From: Pseudomonadota bacterium
Lineage (GTDB): Bacteria; Pseudomonadota; Gammaproteobacteria; Steroidobacterales; Steroidobacteraceae
Length of the DNA: 20,863 bases
Direction: 5' to 3'
NCBI GenBank assembly: GCA_021850555.1
Contig: JAJZLX010000643.1
Location: 1 to 20,863 of the forward strand
Made by a program: the position numbers and the translations under genes
In this document: piece by piece, positions 14,381-20,863 of the stretch
Layout of the letters: the number at the start of each line of letters is the position of its first letter
Position numbering within the stretch: position 1 is the first letter of the stretch
Notes under the pieces: generated by a model
Seen by the model: the letters and a program-made list of their open reading frames with translations, nothing else
What the model was told of the DNA's origin: nothing
The model's database searches: none

Positions 14381-15091
14381 AGCCTCGGCTGGAAGGGCTT
14401 TCGGCTCGATCCACAGCGCGCGGGCGCTGCCGCAGAGCTCTCCGTCCTCATCGAAGACCGCCGTGCCGGCCGTGTGCTTGCGACCGTCGGATGCGATCCG
14501 CCAACCCGTGACGGTGCAGCGCTCGCCCACGTGGACCAGACGATTGACGTGCGCCGTGAACTCCCCGAGCAGCATCATGCGGTCATCGAGACTGACGGCG
14601 TAGAACCCCGGGCAGTCGAGCGCCGCCGACATGAACTCCGGGCGAACCTTGCCGTCGCCCCGGTCAAGAGAGCTGTCCGGCACCCACGGGGCTGCGACCA
14701 GGTCACGCTCCGGGATGGGACCGGCGAAGATACGCATGCCATCTCCCCGGGGGCGATCCGTACCGCAGACGAAGCAGGTTGGGAACCGGTGATGCGCAAA
14801 GCCCGCGTAGCGGCGGGACGCTTCCACCGCCTCGAAATACTCCGGGGGCTTGGGCAGATCGATCGTCAGCGTCGTGGGCCGGGCCTCGCCGATGCGTTCC
14901 TCCCCCAGCGTGATGGCGAGCTCGCCGCCCTCGAGCTCCCGGACGGTGAGCGGCGTGTCCAGCGGCGGCGGCCGGATCAGGCGCACGGTCATCGTGTGCG
15001 CTGCCTGGGCGGCCACGCAACCGGAGAAATAGCCGCCGTTCGCAGACTGCGCCGGGCCGCAGAAGCGGCGGGCAATGGTTAGAGTGGCCAT
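14378..15091 (-). CDS. Hotdog-fold, thioesterase-like protein
   Basis: This 237-aa protein has the look of a double-hotdog thioesterase-like protein. The N-terminal half opens RRFCGPAQSANGGYFSGCVAAQ, a common start of these proteins, in which the hotdog helix packs against strands. In the middle is FPTCFVCGTDRPRGDGMRIFAGP, a Cys-containing linker seen in this group. The C-terminal half contains a second helix-strand unit with LDCPGFYAV and strands ending in GSARALWIEP. The group may act on acyl-CoA or be a non-enzymatic binder; no catalytic residue can be assigned. ATG 15091 is preferred over ATG 15103 because GGTGA precedes it. It stands alone, convergent with ppa. Confidence 0.65.
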   Translation of the reverse strand: MATLTIARRFCGPAQSANGGYFSGCVAAQAAHTMTVRLIRPPPLDTPLTVRELEGGELAITLGEERIGEARPTTLTIDLPKPPEYFEAVEASRRYAGFAHHRFPTCFVCGTDRPRGDGMRIFAGPIPERDLVAAPWVPDSSLDRGDGKVRPEFMSAALDCPGFYAVSLDDRMMLLGEFTAHVNRLVHVGERCTVTGWRIASDGRKHTAGTAVFDEDGELCGSARALWIEPKALPAEA

Positions 15092-15149
15092 GATTTTCAC
15101 CATAGCACAGACCCCATCCGGTGACTTCCAGTCAGGGGAAAGCCGGGCC

Positions 15150-15788
15150 TCAGATCTCCTCGCTCTTGTCGCGAATCTCGAGCTTGAACTGCCAGCCCTC
15201 GAAGGTCATGAGCATGCGGCCAAAGTCCTCCCAGGGGATTTCCCGGCCGTCGATCACGATCAGCGGCACCCGGCCATCCTCGTTCTCGTCCCACTCGATG
15301 CGGCCGCGGGCGAGCAGATCCTTGATGTGAAGAAGGCCATGGTCTTCCTCGAGGTGGCAGCTCGCGAGGAGGCGGCGCATGCGCTCGACCAGACGACCCA
15401 TCAGCGCAAAGAGGTCCACCTCGGCATCGTCGAGCACCTGAAATTGGTAGCCGCGTGGCTCCCCGCCCCGGAGCTCGAAGGCATCGAGCGCCACCCGGTC
15501 CCCGAGCAGGTGGACCCTGAAGTGGAATTCATGGCGCCCGCCGGTGGCATCGCGCATCTCGAGCGGATCGAACTGGACGTGCTGGAAGTCGAGCCCGCCG
15601 GCCTCGGCCACCTCCTCATTGAAGCAGCGGCTGCACAGCAGCCGGTAGCCGGTCTGCGCAGAGCCGTAGTGAACACCGTCGCAGACGGCGAGCTCCTGGC
15701 GGCAAGTCTCGCAGCGCTGAGCCACGGGCTCGGGCCGGGTCGGGACCGCGGGAGCGGGTTTCTTCGCAGGCTTGGCCGGACGTGCCAT
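15150..15788 (-). CDS. Uncharacterised protein with N-terminal zinc ribbon
   Basis: I do not recognise the family. The 212-aa protein starts with a basic Ala/Pro/Lys tail (1-22), followed by a likely zinc-binding knuckle pair, CETC (26-29) and CSRC (52-55), with a further Cys36. The rest is soluble, acidic and mixed alpha/beta: FHFRVHLLGDRVALDAFEL, a helix LFALMGRLVERMRRLLASCHL, and a C-terminal run EIPWEDFGRMLMTFEGWQFKLEI. No transmembrane segment or signal peptide is seen. GAGGA lies 9 nt before ATG 15788; upstream in-frame starts have no such site. It follows trpA by 120 bp on the same strand and could be the last gene of that transcript, but nothing ties it to tryptophan. Confidence 0.75.
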   Translation of the reverse strand: MARPAKPAKKPAPAVPTRPEPVAQRCETCRQELAVCDGVHYGSAQTGYRLLCSRCFNEEVAEAGGLDFQHVQFDPLEMRDATGGRHEFHFRVHLLGDRVALDAFELRGGEPRGYQFQVLDDAEVDLFALMGRLVERMRRLLASCHLEEDHGLLHIKDLLARGRIEWDENEDGRVPLIVIDGREIPWEDFGRMLMTFEGWQFKLEIRDKSEEI

Positions 15789-15908
15789 CGTGATCGATCC
15801 TCGTAAGCCAGTGGCAAGGATATCCGGCTGCGCGCCGAAGGGTGTCACGGCGGCCGCCGAGAATGTCGGGCCGTACCTCGCCCATCCGCGGTGGCCTTGC
15901 TGGCCGCC

Positions 15909-16682
15909 TCACCCTTCCCTCAAGGCGCGCAGCCATTTCGCAGGATCCTCGCCTCGCTCCAGCACCTCCACCAGGGCGGAGCCGATCACCACCCCATCGA
16001 CGTGGCCGCGCAGCCTCTCGAGCTGCTCACGGCCGCGGATTCCGAAGCCGGCGCAGACCGGCACCGGCGACAGGGCGCGCACCGAGTCGAGGTAGCCGGT
16101 GACCTGCGGCGGCACGGCGACGCTTTTTCCGGTGGTCCCGGTCATGGTGACCGCGTACACGAAGCCTTGGCTCGCCGCGCAGATCCGCTCGAGCCGCTGC
16201 GGCCTCGTGACGGGCGTCACCATCTGCACCAGCGCGAGCCCCCGGCCCGAGAGCGCCGGGCGCAGCGCCTCGCCTTCGTCAAAGGGCAGGTCCGGCACGA
16301 TGAAGCCGGCCACGCCGGCGCGCTCGGCGCGCTCCGCCAATCGCTCCGCTCCGAATGCGAGCAGCGGATTGAGGTAGCTCATCAGCAGCAGCGGTGCCTC
16401 GGGGCGCGGCGCAAGCGCTTCGAGCTGCGAGAGAATCCAGCCGAGGCTGACGCCCCGGGCGAGCGCCTCCCGGCTCGAGCGCTGGATGGTGACCCCGTCG
16501 GCCATGGGATCGCTGAAGGGAACGCCGATCTCGACCACATCGGCGCCGCTCGCGACCTGCCGCAGGTGCTCCTGGAAGCGCTCGCGGCTGGGAAAGCCGG
16601 CGGTGAGGTAGGCGACGAGCGCGGGCTCGCCCCGGGTGTTGGCCGCGCGGATGGCGGCGCTGATGTGCTCGTGGGCGCTCAT
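15909..16682 (-). CDS. trpA: Tryptophan synthase alpha subunit
   Basis: This 257-aa TIM-barrel enzyme cleaves indole-3-glycerol phosphate to indole and glyceraldehyde 3-phosphate; the indole then tunnels to TrpB. The catalytic acids fit Glu51 (VVEIGVPFSDP) and Asp62 (MADGVTIQ). The phosphate-binding and loop-6 region reads VTMTGTTGKS, and GFGIRGREQ and VIGSALV follow near the C-terminus. Length is typical. Its ATG overlaps the trpB stop by ATGA, so translation is coupled and the two subunits should be made in equal amounts. Confidence 0.98.
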   Translation of the reverse strand: MSAHEHISAAIRAANTRGEPALVAYLTAGFPSRERFQEHLRQVASGADVVEIGVPFSDPMADGVTIQRSSREALARGVSLGWILSQLEALAPRPEAPLLLMSYLNPLLAFGAERLAERAERAGVAGFIVPDLPFDEGEALRPALSGRGLALVQMVTPVTRPQRLERICAASQGFVYAVTMTGTTGKSVAVPPQVTGYLDSVRALSPVPVCAGFGIRGREQLERLRGHVDGVVIGSALVEVLERGEDPAKWLRALREG

Positions 16683-17920
16683 TTCTCGCCTTTCAACAAC
16701 GTTTGCTGGAGAGTGGGCATGTCCTTGTCGCCCCTGCCGGAGAGGCACACGATGATCGTGCCGCCCGGGTGACTCGCGGCCCAGCGCTTCGCGCCGGCGA
16801 TCGCGTGAGCGCTCTCGAGCGCCGGGAGGATGCCCTCGGTTTCGCACAGAGCGCGCACCGCCTCCAGAGCCACCTCGTCGCCGGCGCTCTCGTAGCGCAC
16901 TCGTCCGACATGGGCGAGGAACGCGTGCTCGGGGCCGACACCGGAATAGTCCAGTCCGGCCGACACCGAATGGGTCTCCTGTACCTGGCCGTCCGCGTCC
17001 TGCAGCAGCAGGGAGTAGGTGCCGTGCAGCACGCCGGGGCGGCCGTACGAGACGGTCGCGGCATTGTCTCCGAGCGCCTCGCCCCGGCCGCCGGCTTCCA
17101 CCCCGATGATCTCGACCTCTGCCTCGGGCACGAACGCATGAAACATCCCGATGGAATTCGATCCCCCGCCCACGCAGGCGATCACCGCATCGGGCAGCGC
17201 GCCGGCCGTTTCCAGGAATTGCGCGCGCGCCTCGCGCCCGATCACCGCCTGCAGCTCGCGCACCAGGTAAGGATAGGGATGGGGACCGACCGCCGAGCCG
17301 AGCAGGTAGTAGGTCCCGAGCGGATCCGACACCCAATCGCGCAGCGCCTCGTCGATGGCCGCGCGCAGCGTGGCGTCCCCTGCGTCGACCGCGACCACGG
17401 TCGCGCCGAGCAGGCGCATCCTGTCCACATTGGGGGCCTGGCGGCGCATGTCGACCGAGCCCATGTAGACGGTGCAGGGCAGTCCCAGGCGCGCGCAGGC
17501 CGCCGCGCTCGCCACCCCGTGCTGGCCGGCGCCGGTTTCGGCCACGATGCGTTTTGCGCCGAGGCGCTTCGCGAGCAGGGCCTGGCCGATGGCGTTGTTG
17601 ATCTTGTGCGCGCCGGTGTGCGCCAGGTCCTCGCGTTTCAGCCAGATCCGCGCACCCCAGCGCTCGGAGAGCCGGCCGGCGAAGGTGAGCGCCGTGGGCC
17701 GGCCCACCCAGCTGTTGAGTTCCGCGCCAAGCTCCTGTTGGAAGGACGGTGAGCGCAGGTGCTGCCGCACGCCATCCTCCAGGCGCTCGAGCGCCGGGAT
17801 GAGTGTTTCGGGCACGTAGCGCCCGCCGAAGGGGCCGAAGCGGCCGCGCGCATCCGGCAACCTGCCCTCGATGAGGTCCGCCAATGCATCTGTGGATTCA
17901 GTGATTGAGCTCAACGTCAT
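16679..17920 (-). CDS. trpB: Tryptophan synthase beta subunit
   Basis: This 413-aa PLP enzyme joins indole with serine to make tryptophan. The PLP lysine is Lys106 in HTGAHKINNA, the catalytic glutamate is Glu128 in AETGAGQHGVA, and the PLP-phosphate loop is VGGGSNSIGMFHAF (near 250). The N-terminus (RFGPFGGRYVPETLIPAL) is standard for TrpB1, which pairs with TrpA. ATG 17920 is chosen because it overlaps the trpF stop as ATGA and gives the usual length; an extension further upstream would lie inside trpF. Confidence 0.98.
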   Translation of the reverse strand: MTLSSITESTDALADLIEGRLPDARGRFGPFGGRYVPETLIPALERLEDGVRQHLRSPSFQQELGAELNSWVGRPTALTFAGRLSERWGARIWLKREDLAHTGAHKINNAIGQALLAKRLGAKRIVAETGAGQHGVASAAACARLGLPCTVYMGSVDMRRQAPNVDRMRLLGATVVAVDAGDATLRAAIDEALRDWVSDPLGTYYLLGSAVGPHPYPYLVRELQAVIGREARAQFLETAGALPDAVIACVGGGSNSIGMFHAFVPEAEVEIIGVEAGGRGEALGDNAATVSYGRPGVLHGTYSLLLQDADGQVQETHSVSAGLDYSGVGPEHAFLAHVGRVRYESAGDEVALEAVRALCETEGILPALESAHAIAGAKRWAASHPGGTIIVCLSGRGDKDMPTLQQTLLKGEK

Positions 17921-18540
17921 GACTCCTGCACAATATTTCCGGCGCCGCGCGCCTCGGCCACGAATCGCTCGATCGCAGCGGGATCTTTCATGCCCGGCCG
18001 CAGCTCCACCCCGCTCGACACATCCACGCCGAACGGTCGCACCACTGCGATCGCCTCGGCCACGTTGCCCGGATGCAGGCCGCCCGCCAGCACGAGCTGC
18101 GTCCGTCGCGCCACCTCGGCGGCCCTGCTCCAGTCGCACACCCGGCCGGCACCGCTGACGGCCCCCTCGAGCAGCAGTCTCTGCGGCAGGCCTGCCGGCT
18201 CAGCCGGCGTGCGCAGCACGGGAAGCAGCTCGAGCTCCCGGGGCAATCGCAACTGCTCCAGGTCCTGTGCGTCCGTCTGCAGCACATCGGGCTGAAAGCC
18301 GGCGAGAATCTCCTCCACCAGGCCTTGGCCGGGGTGGCGCGTGACCGCCACGCAGCGCAGTTTTCCGCGGGCGGGCGCTGCGAGCCGCGTCGCCTGCTCC
18401 GGCGTCACCCGCCGCGGCGAGTCCGCGAAGACGAAGCCGATCGCATCGACGTGCGCATTTAGCGCCGCCAACACCGCCTCCTGCGTCGTCAGGCCGCAGA
18501 TCTTGATCCAGATCCGCTCACGGGACCGGGTCAGGCTCAT
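17917..18540 (-). CDS. trpF: Phosphoribosylanthranilate isomerase
   Basis: This 207-aa monofunctional TIM barrel converts phosphoribosylanthranilate to CdRP; it is separate from trpC, unlike in E. coli. The catalytic cysteine is Cys15 in KICGL, and phosphate-binding loops are LAGGLHPGNV and DVSSGVE (173-179). Two usual motifs differ: where most TrpF have Q-L/F-H-G there is QTDA (88-91), and where the general acid Asp normally sits (LLD before G-G-x-G) there is Glu125 in LLLEGAVSGAG. The change is conservative, and the intact operon argues for function. The ATG and stop overlap trpC and trpB by 4 nt each. Confidence 0.94.
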   Translation of the reverse strand: MSLTRSRERIWIKICGLTTQEAVLAALNAHVDAIGFVFADSPRRVTPEQATRLAAPARGKLRCVAVTRHPGQGLVEEILAGFQPDVLQTDAQDLEQLRLPRELELLPVLRTPAEPAGLPQRLLLEGAVSGAGRVCDWSRAAEVARRTQLVLAGGLHPGNVAEAIAVVRPFGVDVSSGVELRPGMKDPAAIERFVAEARGAGNIVQES

Positions 18541-19382
18541 CGCCCGCGCCCTCCCGCGTTCCTCGCCGCTCTTGCCGCTTCCAACATGGCGCGCGCGAGC
18601 GGTTCAGGGTTTTCCTCGCGCATCAAGGCGCTGCCGACCAGCGCCAGATCGTAGCCGGACTGCGCCATGCGAGCGGCATCCTCGGCCGAGCCGACGCCGC
18701 TCTCGGCAACCCGCGGGATGCGCTCGGGCAGTCGGGGGCCGAGCTGCTCGAGCCGGGTCGGCACCACCTTGAGCGTGGTGAGATCGCGCGAGTTCACGCC
18801 CGCGAGCAGGCCCGTGCCGCCGAGCCGCGCCACAAGGCCGTGCAGCCGCTCGATGTCGCGCTCGTCGAAGGTCTCCAGCAGCACGAACAGACTCAATTCG
18901 CGGGCGCAGCGGATCAGGGCGGTGGCCTGCGCATCGCTCAGCATCCTCAGGATCGCCAGCACCCCGCCGGCGCCCGACACGCGCGCCTCGATGACCTGGT
19001 AGGGATCGACCAGGAAGTCCTTGCGCATGGCCGGCACGCCGAGCGGCCGCAGCGCGGCGGCCGCGTGCGAGAGGTGCTCGAGGCTCCCTTCGAACCGGCT
19101 GGGCTCGGTCAACACCGACACCGCGCACGCGCCCGCGCGGGCATAGGCGCTCACTCGCTCCGCGATGTCGGTTTCGCCGGCCTCCTTGAGCCGGCCGGCC
19201 GCGGGCGAGCGTAGTTTCATCTCGGCGATCAGATCGAAGCCCCCCGGCGTGAGCCGAAGCGGCGGCGGCGGCTCGAGGGCGAGCGCGCGCTGCATCAGCT
19301 CGGCCTCGGGGCAGGCGACCCGCGCCGCGTGCACCCGCTCGAGGCTGGAAGCGGCCATCTGGGCCAGGAAGTCTGCGCTCAC
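18537..19382 (-). CDS. trpC: Indole-3-glycerol phosphate synthase
   Basis: This 281-aa TIM barrel closes the indole ring, turning CdRP into indole-3-glycerol phosphate. Residues matching the known catalytic set are present: Glu and Lys in IAEMKLRSP, Lys in RKDFLVDPYQV, Glu in LLETFDERD, Asn in GVNSRDL, and Glu-Ser in VAESGV. The usual SPSKG after the first strand is SPAAG here. It starts with GTG at 19382, overlapping the trpD stop as GTGA, and ends overlapping the trpF ATG. It is not fused to trpF. Confidence 0.96.
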   Translation of the reverse strand: MSADFLAQMAASSLERVHAARVACPEAELMQRALALEPPPPLRLTPGGFDLIAEMKLRSPAAGRLKEAGETDIAERVSAYARAGACAVSVLTEPSRFEGSLEHLSHAAAALRPLGVPAMRKDFLVDPYQVIEARVSGAGGVLAILRMLSDAQATALIRCARELSLFVLLETFDERDIERLHGLVARLGGTGLLAGVNSRDLTTLKVVPTRLEQLGPRLPERIPRVAESGVGSAEDAARMAQSGYDLALVGSALMREENPEPLARAMLEAARAARNAGGRGR

Positions 19383-20404
19383 GGGGGGCTCCCCACCGCG
19401 GCGAGCGCCCGCAGCACTTCGGCGGCCGCGCCGCTGTCGATGGCATGGGCGGCGCGCTCCACCCCCTCGCGCGGCCCGCCGGCGAGACCGGCGATCTCGA
19501 GAGCGAGCGCCGCCCCGAGCAACAGGCAGTCCCGGTGAGGCCCGCGATCCTCGCCCGAGAGCACCGCGCGCAGCGCCTCGGCGTTGTGCCGCGCATCGCC
19601 GCCGGTGAGGGCGCGCGGCTCACAGCGCATCATGCCGTAATCCTCCGGAGTGCGTGTCTCATGCGCAACCTGACCCGGGCGCACATCGAACACCGTGAAC
19701 GGGCCGATGGGAGTCGGCTCGTCCCAACCCTGCGCGCCATGAATGACAAACGCCCGCTCGATCGTCATGCCCGCGAGCGTATCGGCCATCAGGGCGGCGG
19801 TCTCGTGACTGAACGCCCCGATCAGGCGCAGCGGCGGGTGCGCCGGGTTGGTGAGCGGCCCGAGAATGTTGAACACGGTGCGCACGCCGAGCGCCGAGCG
19901 CACCGCCGCCACCGCCTTGGTGGCCGGATGAAAGTGAGGCGCGAACAGGAAAGTGAACCGGCATGCCGCCAGACACTCACCGACCGCGCGCTCATCGAGC
20001 GGCATGGGCAGCCCCAGCGCCTCCAGCACATCGGCGCTGCCGGCACGGCTCGAGATCGAGCGGTTGCCATGCTTGACCACCGGCTGGCCGCAGGCCGCTG
20101 TGAGCAATGCCGTGCCGGTCGAGATGTTGAGGCTTCCGGAGCTGTCGCCACCCGTGCCGACGATGTCGATGGCGCGCACGCTCGCGGGGATGTCGGGGCG
20201 GCGCGCCAGGCGGCGCATGGCTTCGGCAAAGCCGCGCACCTCGTCCGCGACCGCACCCTTGGTGCGCAGCGCGGCAAGCACCGCGCCGCTGAGGGCCGCG
20301 GGAGTCTCGAGATCGGTGAGTGACCTGAGCAGCTCCTCGGCCTCGGGCTGGGTGAGGTCGCGCCGCTCGAGCAGGCGCTCGAGCAGCTCACGCACGGAGG
20401 GCAT
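19379..20404 (-). CDS. trpD: Anthranilate phosphoribosyltransferase
   Basis: This 341-aa enzyme transfers phosphoribose from PRPP to anthranilate. The PRPP-binding glycine loop GTGGD is at 83-87, followed by NIST (93-96) and [21 protein letters not shown] (from 111). The helical N-terminal domain (1-70) and the ILGPLTNP motif are standard. It is a stand-alone TrpD, without a glutaminase domain. Its ATG (20404) lies inside trpG, overlapping by 17 bp, and its stop overlaps the trpC GTG. Confidence 0.97.
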   Translation of the reverse strand: MPSVRELLERLLERRDLTQPEAEELLRSLTDLETPAALSGAVLAALRTKGAVADEVRGFAEAMRRLARRPDIPASVRAIDIVGTGGDSSGSLNISTGTALLTAACGQPVVKHGNRSISSRAGSADVLEALGLPMPLDERAVGECLAACRFTFLFAPHFHPATKAVAAVRSALGVRTVFNILGPLTNPAHPPLRLIGAFSHETAALMADTLAGMTIERAFVIHGAQGWDEPTPIGPFTVFDVRPGQVAHETRTPEDYGMMRCEPRALTGGDARHNAEALRAVLSGEDRGPHRDCLLLGAALALEIAGLAGGPREGVERAAHAIDSGAAAEVLRALAAVGSPP

Positions 20405-20863
20405 CGGAGAGCTCCGCGACCGAGGCGGCGGGCGCGCCGGCGCCCAGCCGCAGGAAGTTCTCGAGCAGCCTGGGCCCCTCGGGTGTCAGGATGCTCTCCG
20501 GATGGAACTGCACGCCCTCCACTTGCAGCTCGCGATGGCGCACGCCCATGATCTCGCCTTCCGCGGTTCGCGCGCTCACCATGAGCTCGGCGGGCAGGGT
20601 CTCGGGGGCGGCGATCAGCGAGTGGTAGCGGCCCACCTCGCACGGCCGCGGCAGGCCGGAGAAGACGCCGAGGCCGTCATGTTCAATCATGGAGGTCTTG
20701 CCGTGCATGAGCCGGCCGGCGCGCACCACCTTGCCGCCGAACACTTCCACGATCGACTGGTGTCCCAGGCACACCCCGAGCACCGGGATGCGGCCGGCGA
20801 AGGCGCGGATCATGTCCATGGACACCCCCGCATCGCCGGGGGTGCCCGGGCCGGGCGAGATGC
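20388..20863 (-). CDS. trpG: Anthranilate synthase glutaminase subunit (partial, 5' end outside the window)
   Basis: About 158 C-terminal codons of a class I glutamine amidotransferase are present; the start lies beyond the window edge. It supplies ammonia from glutamine to TrpE. The visible part begins [14 protein letters not shown], then GVCLGHQ with the nucleophilic Cys, and GVQFHPES with the catalytic His and Glu. MHGKTS and VGRYHSL are typical of TrpG (and of the PabA group). Placement directly before trpD supports TrpG over PabA, though one protein may serve both. Any trp promoter or attenuator, and trpE, would be upstream and cannot be seen. Confidence 0.95.
   Translation of the reverse strand, partial: ISPGPGTPGDAGVSMDMIRAFAGRIPVLGVCLGHQSIVEVFGGKVVRAGRLMHGKTSMIEHDGLGVFSGLPRPCEVGRYHSLIAAPETLPAELMVSARTAEGEIMGVRHRELQVEGVQFHPESILTPEGPRLLENFLRLGAGAPAASVAELSDALRA

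Noticed and set aside
15848..15859. Palindrome CGGCGGCCGCCG between trpA and the zinc-ribbon gene
   Set aside because: It is short and pure G/C, expected by chance at this base composition, with no T-run or promoter context.
17917..19382. trpC-trpF fusion as in E. coli
   Set aside because: trpC ends in TGA overlapping the trpF ATG in another frame, so they are two separate proteins.
1..20863. CRISPR array, insertion sequence, toxin-antitoxin or prophage genes
   Set aside because: No regularly spaced repeats, transposase, integrase or phage-like proteins were seen anywhere in the window.

Overview
The window is GC-rich proteobacterial chromosome. The ubiE-ubiJ-ubiB arrangement points to a gammaproteobacterium that makes ubiquinone. 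The complete trpGDCFBA block, the bTHX ribosomal protein and the overall style would fit a Xanthomonadales, Nevskiales or Steroidobacterales relative, but that finer placement is inference. No phage genes, insertion sequences or CRISPR array are visible. The long ORFs antisense to real genes are codon-bias shadows.

Layout. (1) 1-312: a complete tRNA-Arg(CCG). Just downstream lies a second copy of its 3' end, split in the T-loop by a 76-bp insert made of four back-to-back hairpins. (2) 313-1371 (+): a sulfotransferase-like protein. (3) 1441-3751 (-): a DoxX membrane protein, a glutathione S-transferase and an EamA/DMT exporter. An Lrp/AsnC regulator (3945-4457, +) is divergent from the exporter. 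(4) 4482-7491 (-): ubiE-ubiJ-ubiB, tightly packed and translationally coupled. (5) 7504-7998: a gene-free stretch carrying a strong plus-strand intrinsic terminator with no coding region before it, so a small RNA or an attenuated leader is likely. (6) 7999-12932 (+): a three-gene 2-oxoacid oxidoreductase cluster, consisting of a GltD-like flavin/Fe-S subunit, a fused gamma-alpha subunit and a TPP-binding beta subunit. It matches the KorCAB 2-oxoglutarate:NADP+ oxidoreductase type. A 20-codon ORF with a very strong ribosome binding site overlaps the korA start. (7) 13172-14369 (+): an RRM RNA-binding protein with a structured leader, bTHX, and a family I inorganic pyrophosphatase. (8) 14378-15788 (-): a hotdog/thioesterase-like protein and an uncharacterised zinc-ribbon protein. 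(9) 15909-20863 (-): trpA, trpB, trpF, trpC, trpD and the 3' part of trpG. In transcription order this is trpG-D-C-F-B-A, and every junction overlaps.

How the genes work together. The trp block covers tryptophan synthesis from the anthranilate synthase glutaminase through to tryptophan synthase. The Ubi genes supply ring C-methylation (UbiE), a lipid-binding assembly factor (UbiJ) and the atypical kinase/ATPase UbiB. The Kor complex would decarboxylate 2-oxoglutarate oxidatively to succinyl-CoA and pass electrons through Fe-S clusters and FAD to or from NAD(P). The Lrp protein probably controls the divergent exporter.

Most of the window is ordinary housekeeping sequence. The parts most worth a second look are the split tRNA 3'-end copy (161-274), the orphan terminator with a complementary upstream arm (7791-7887), the small ORF at korA, and the mutually exclusive hairpins before the RRM gene.
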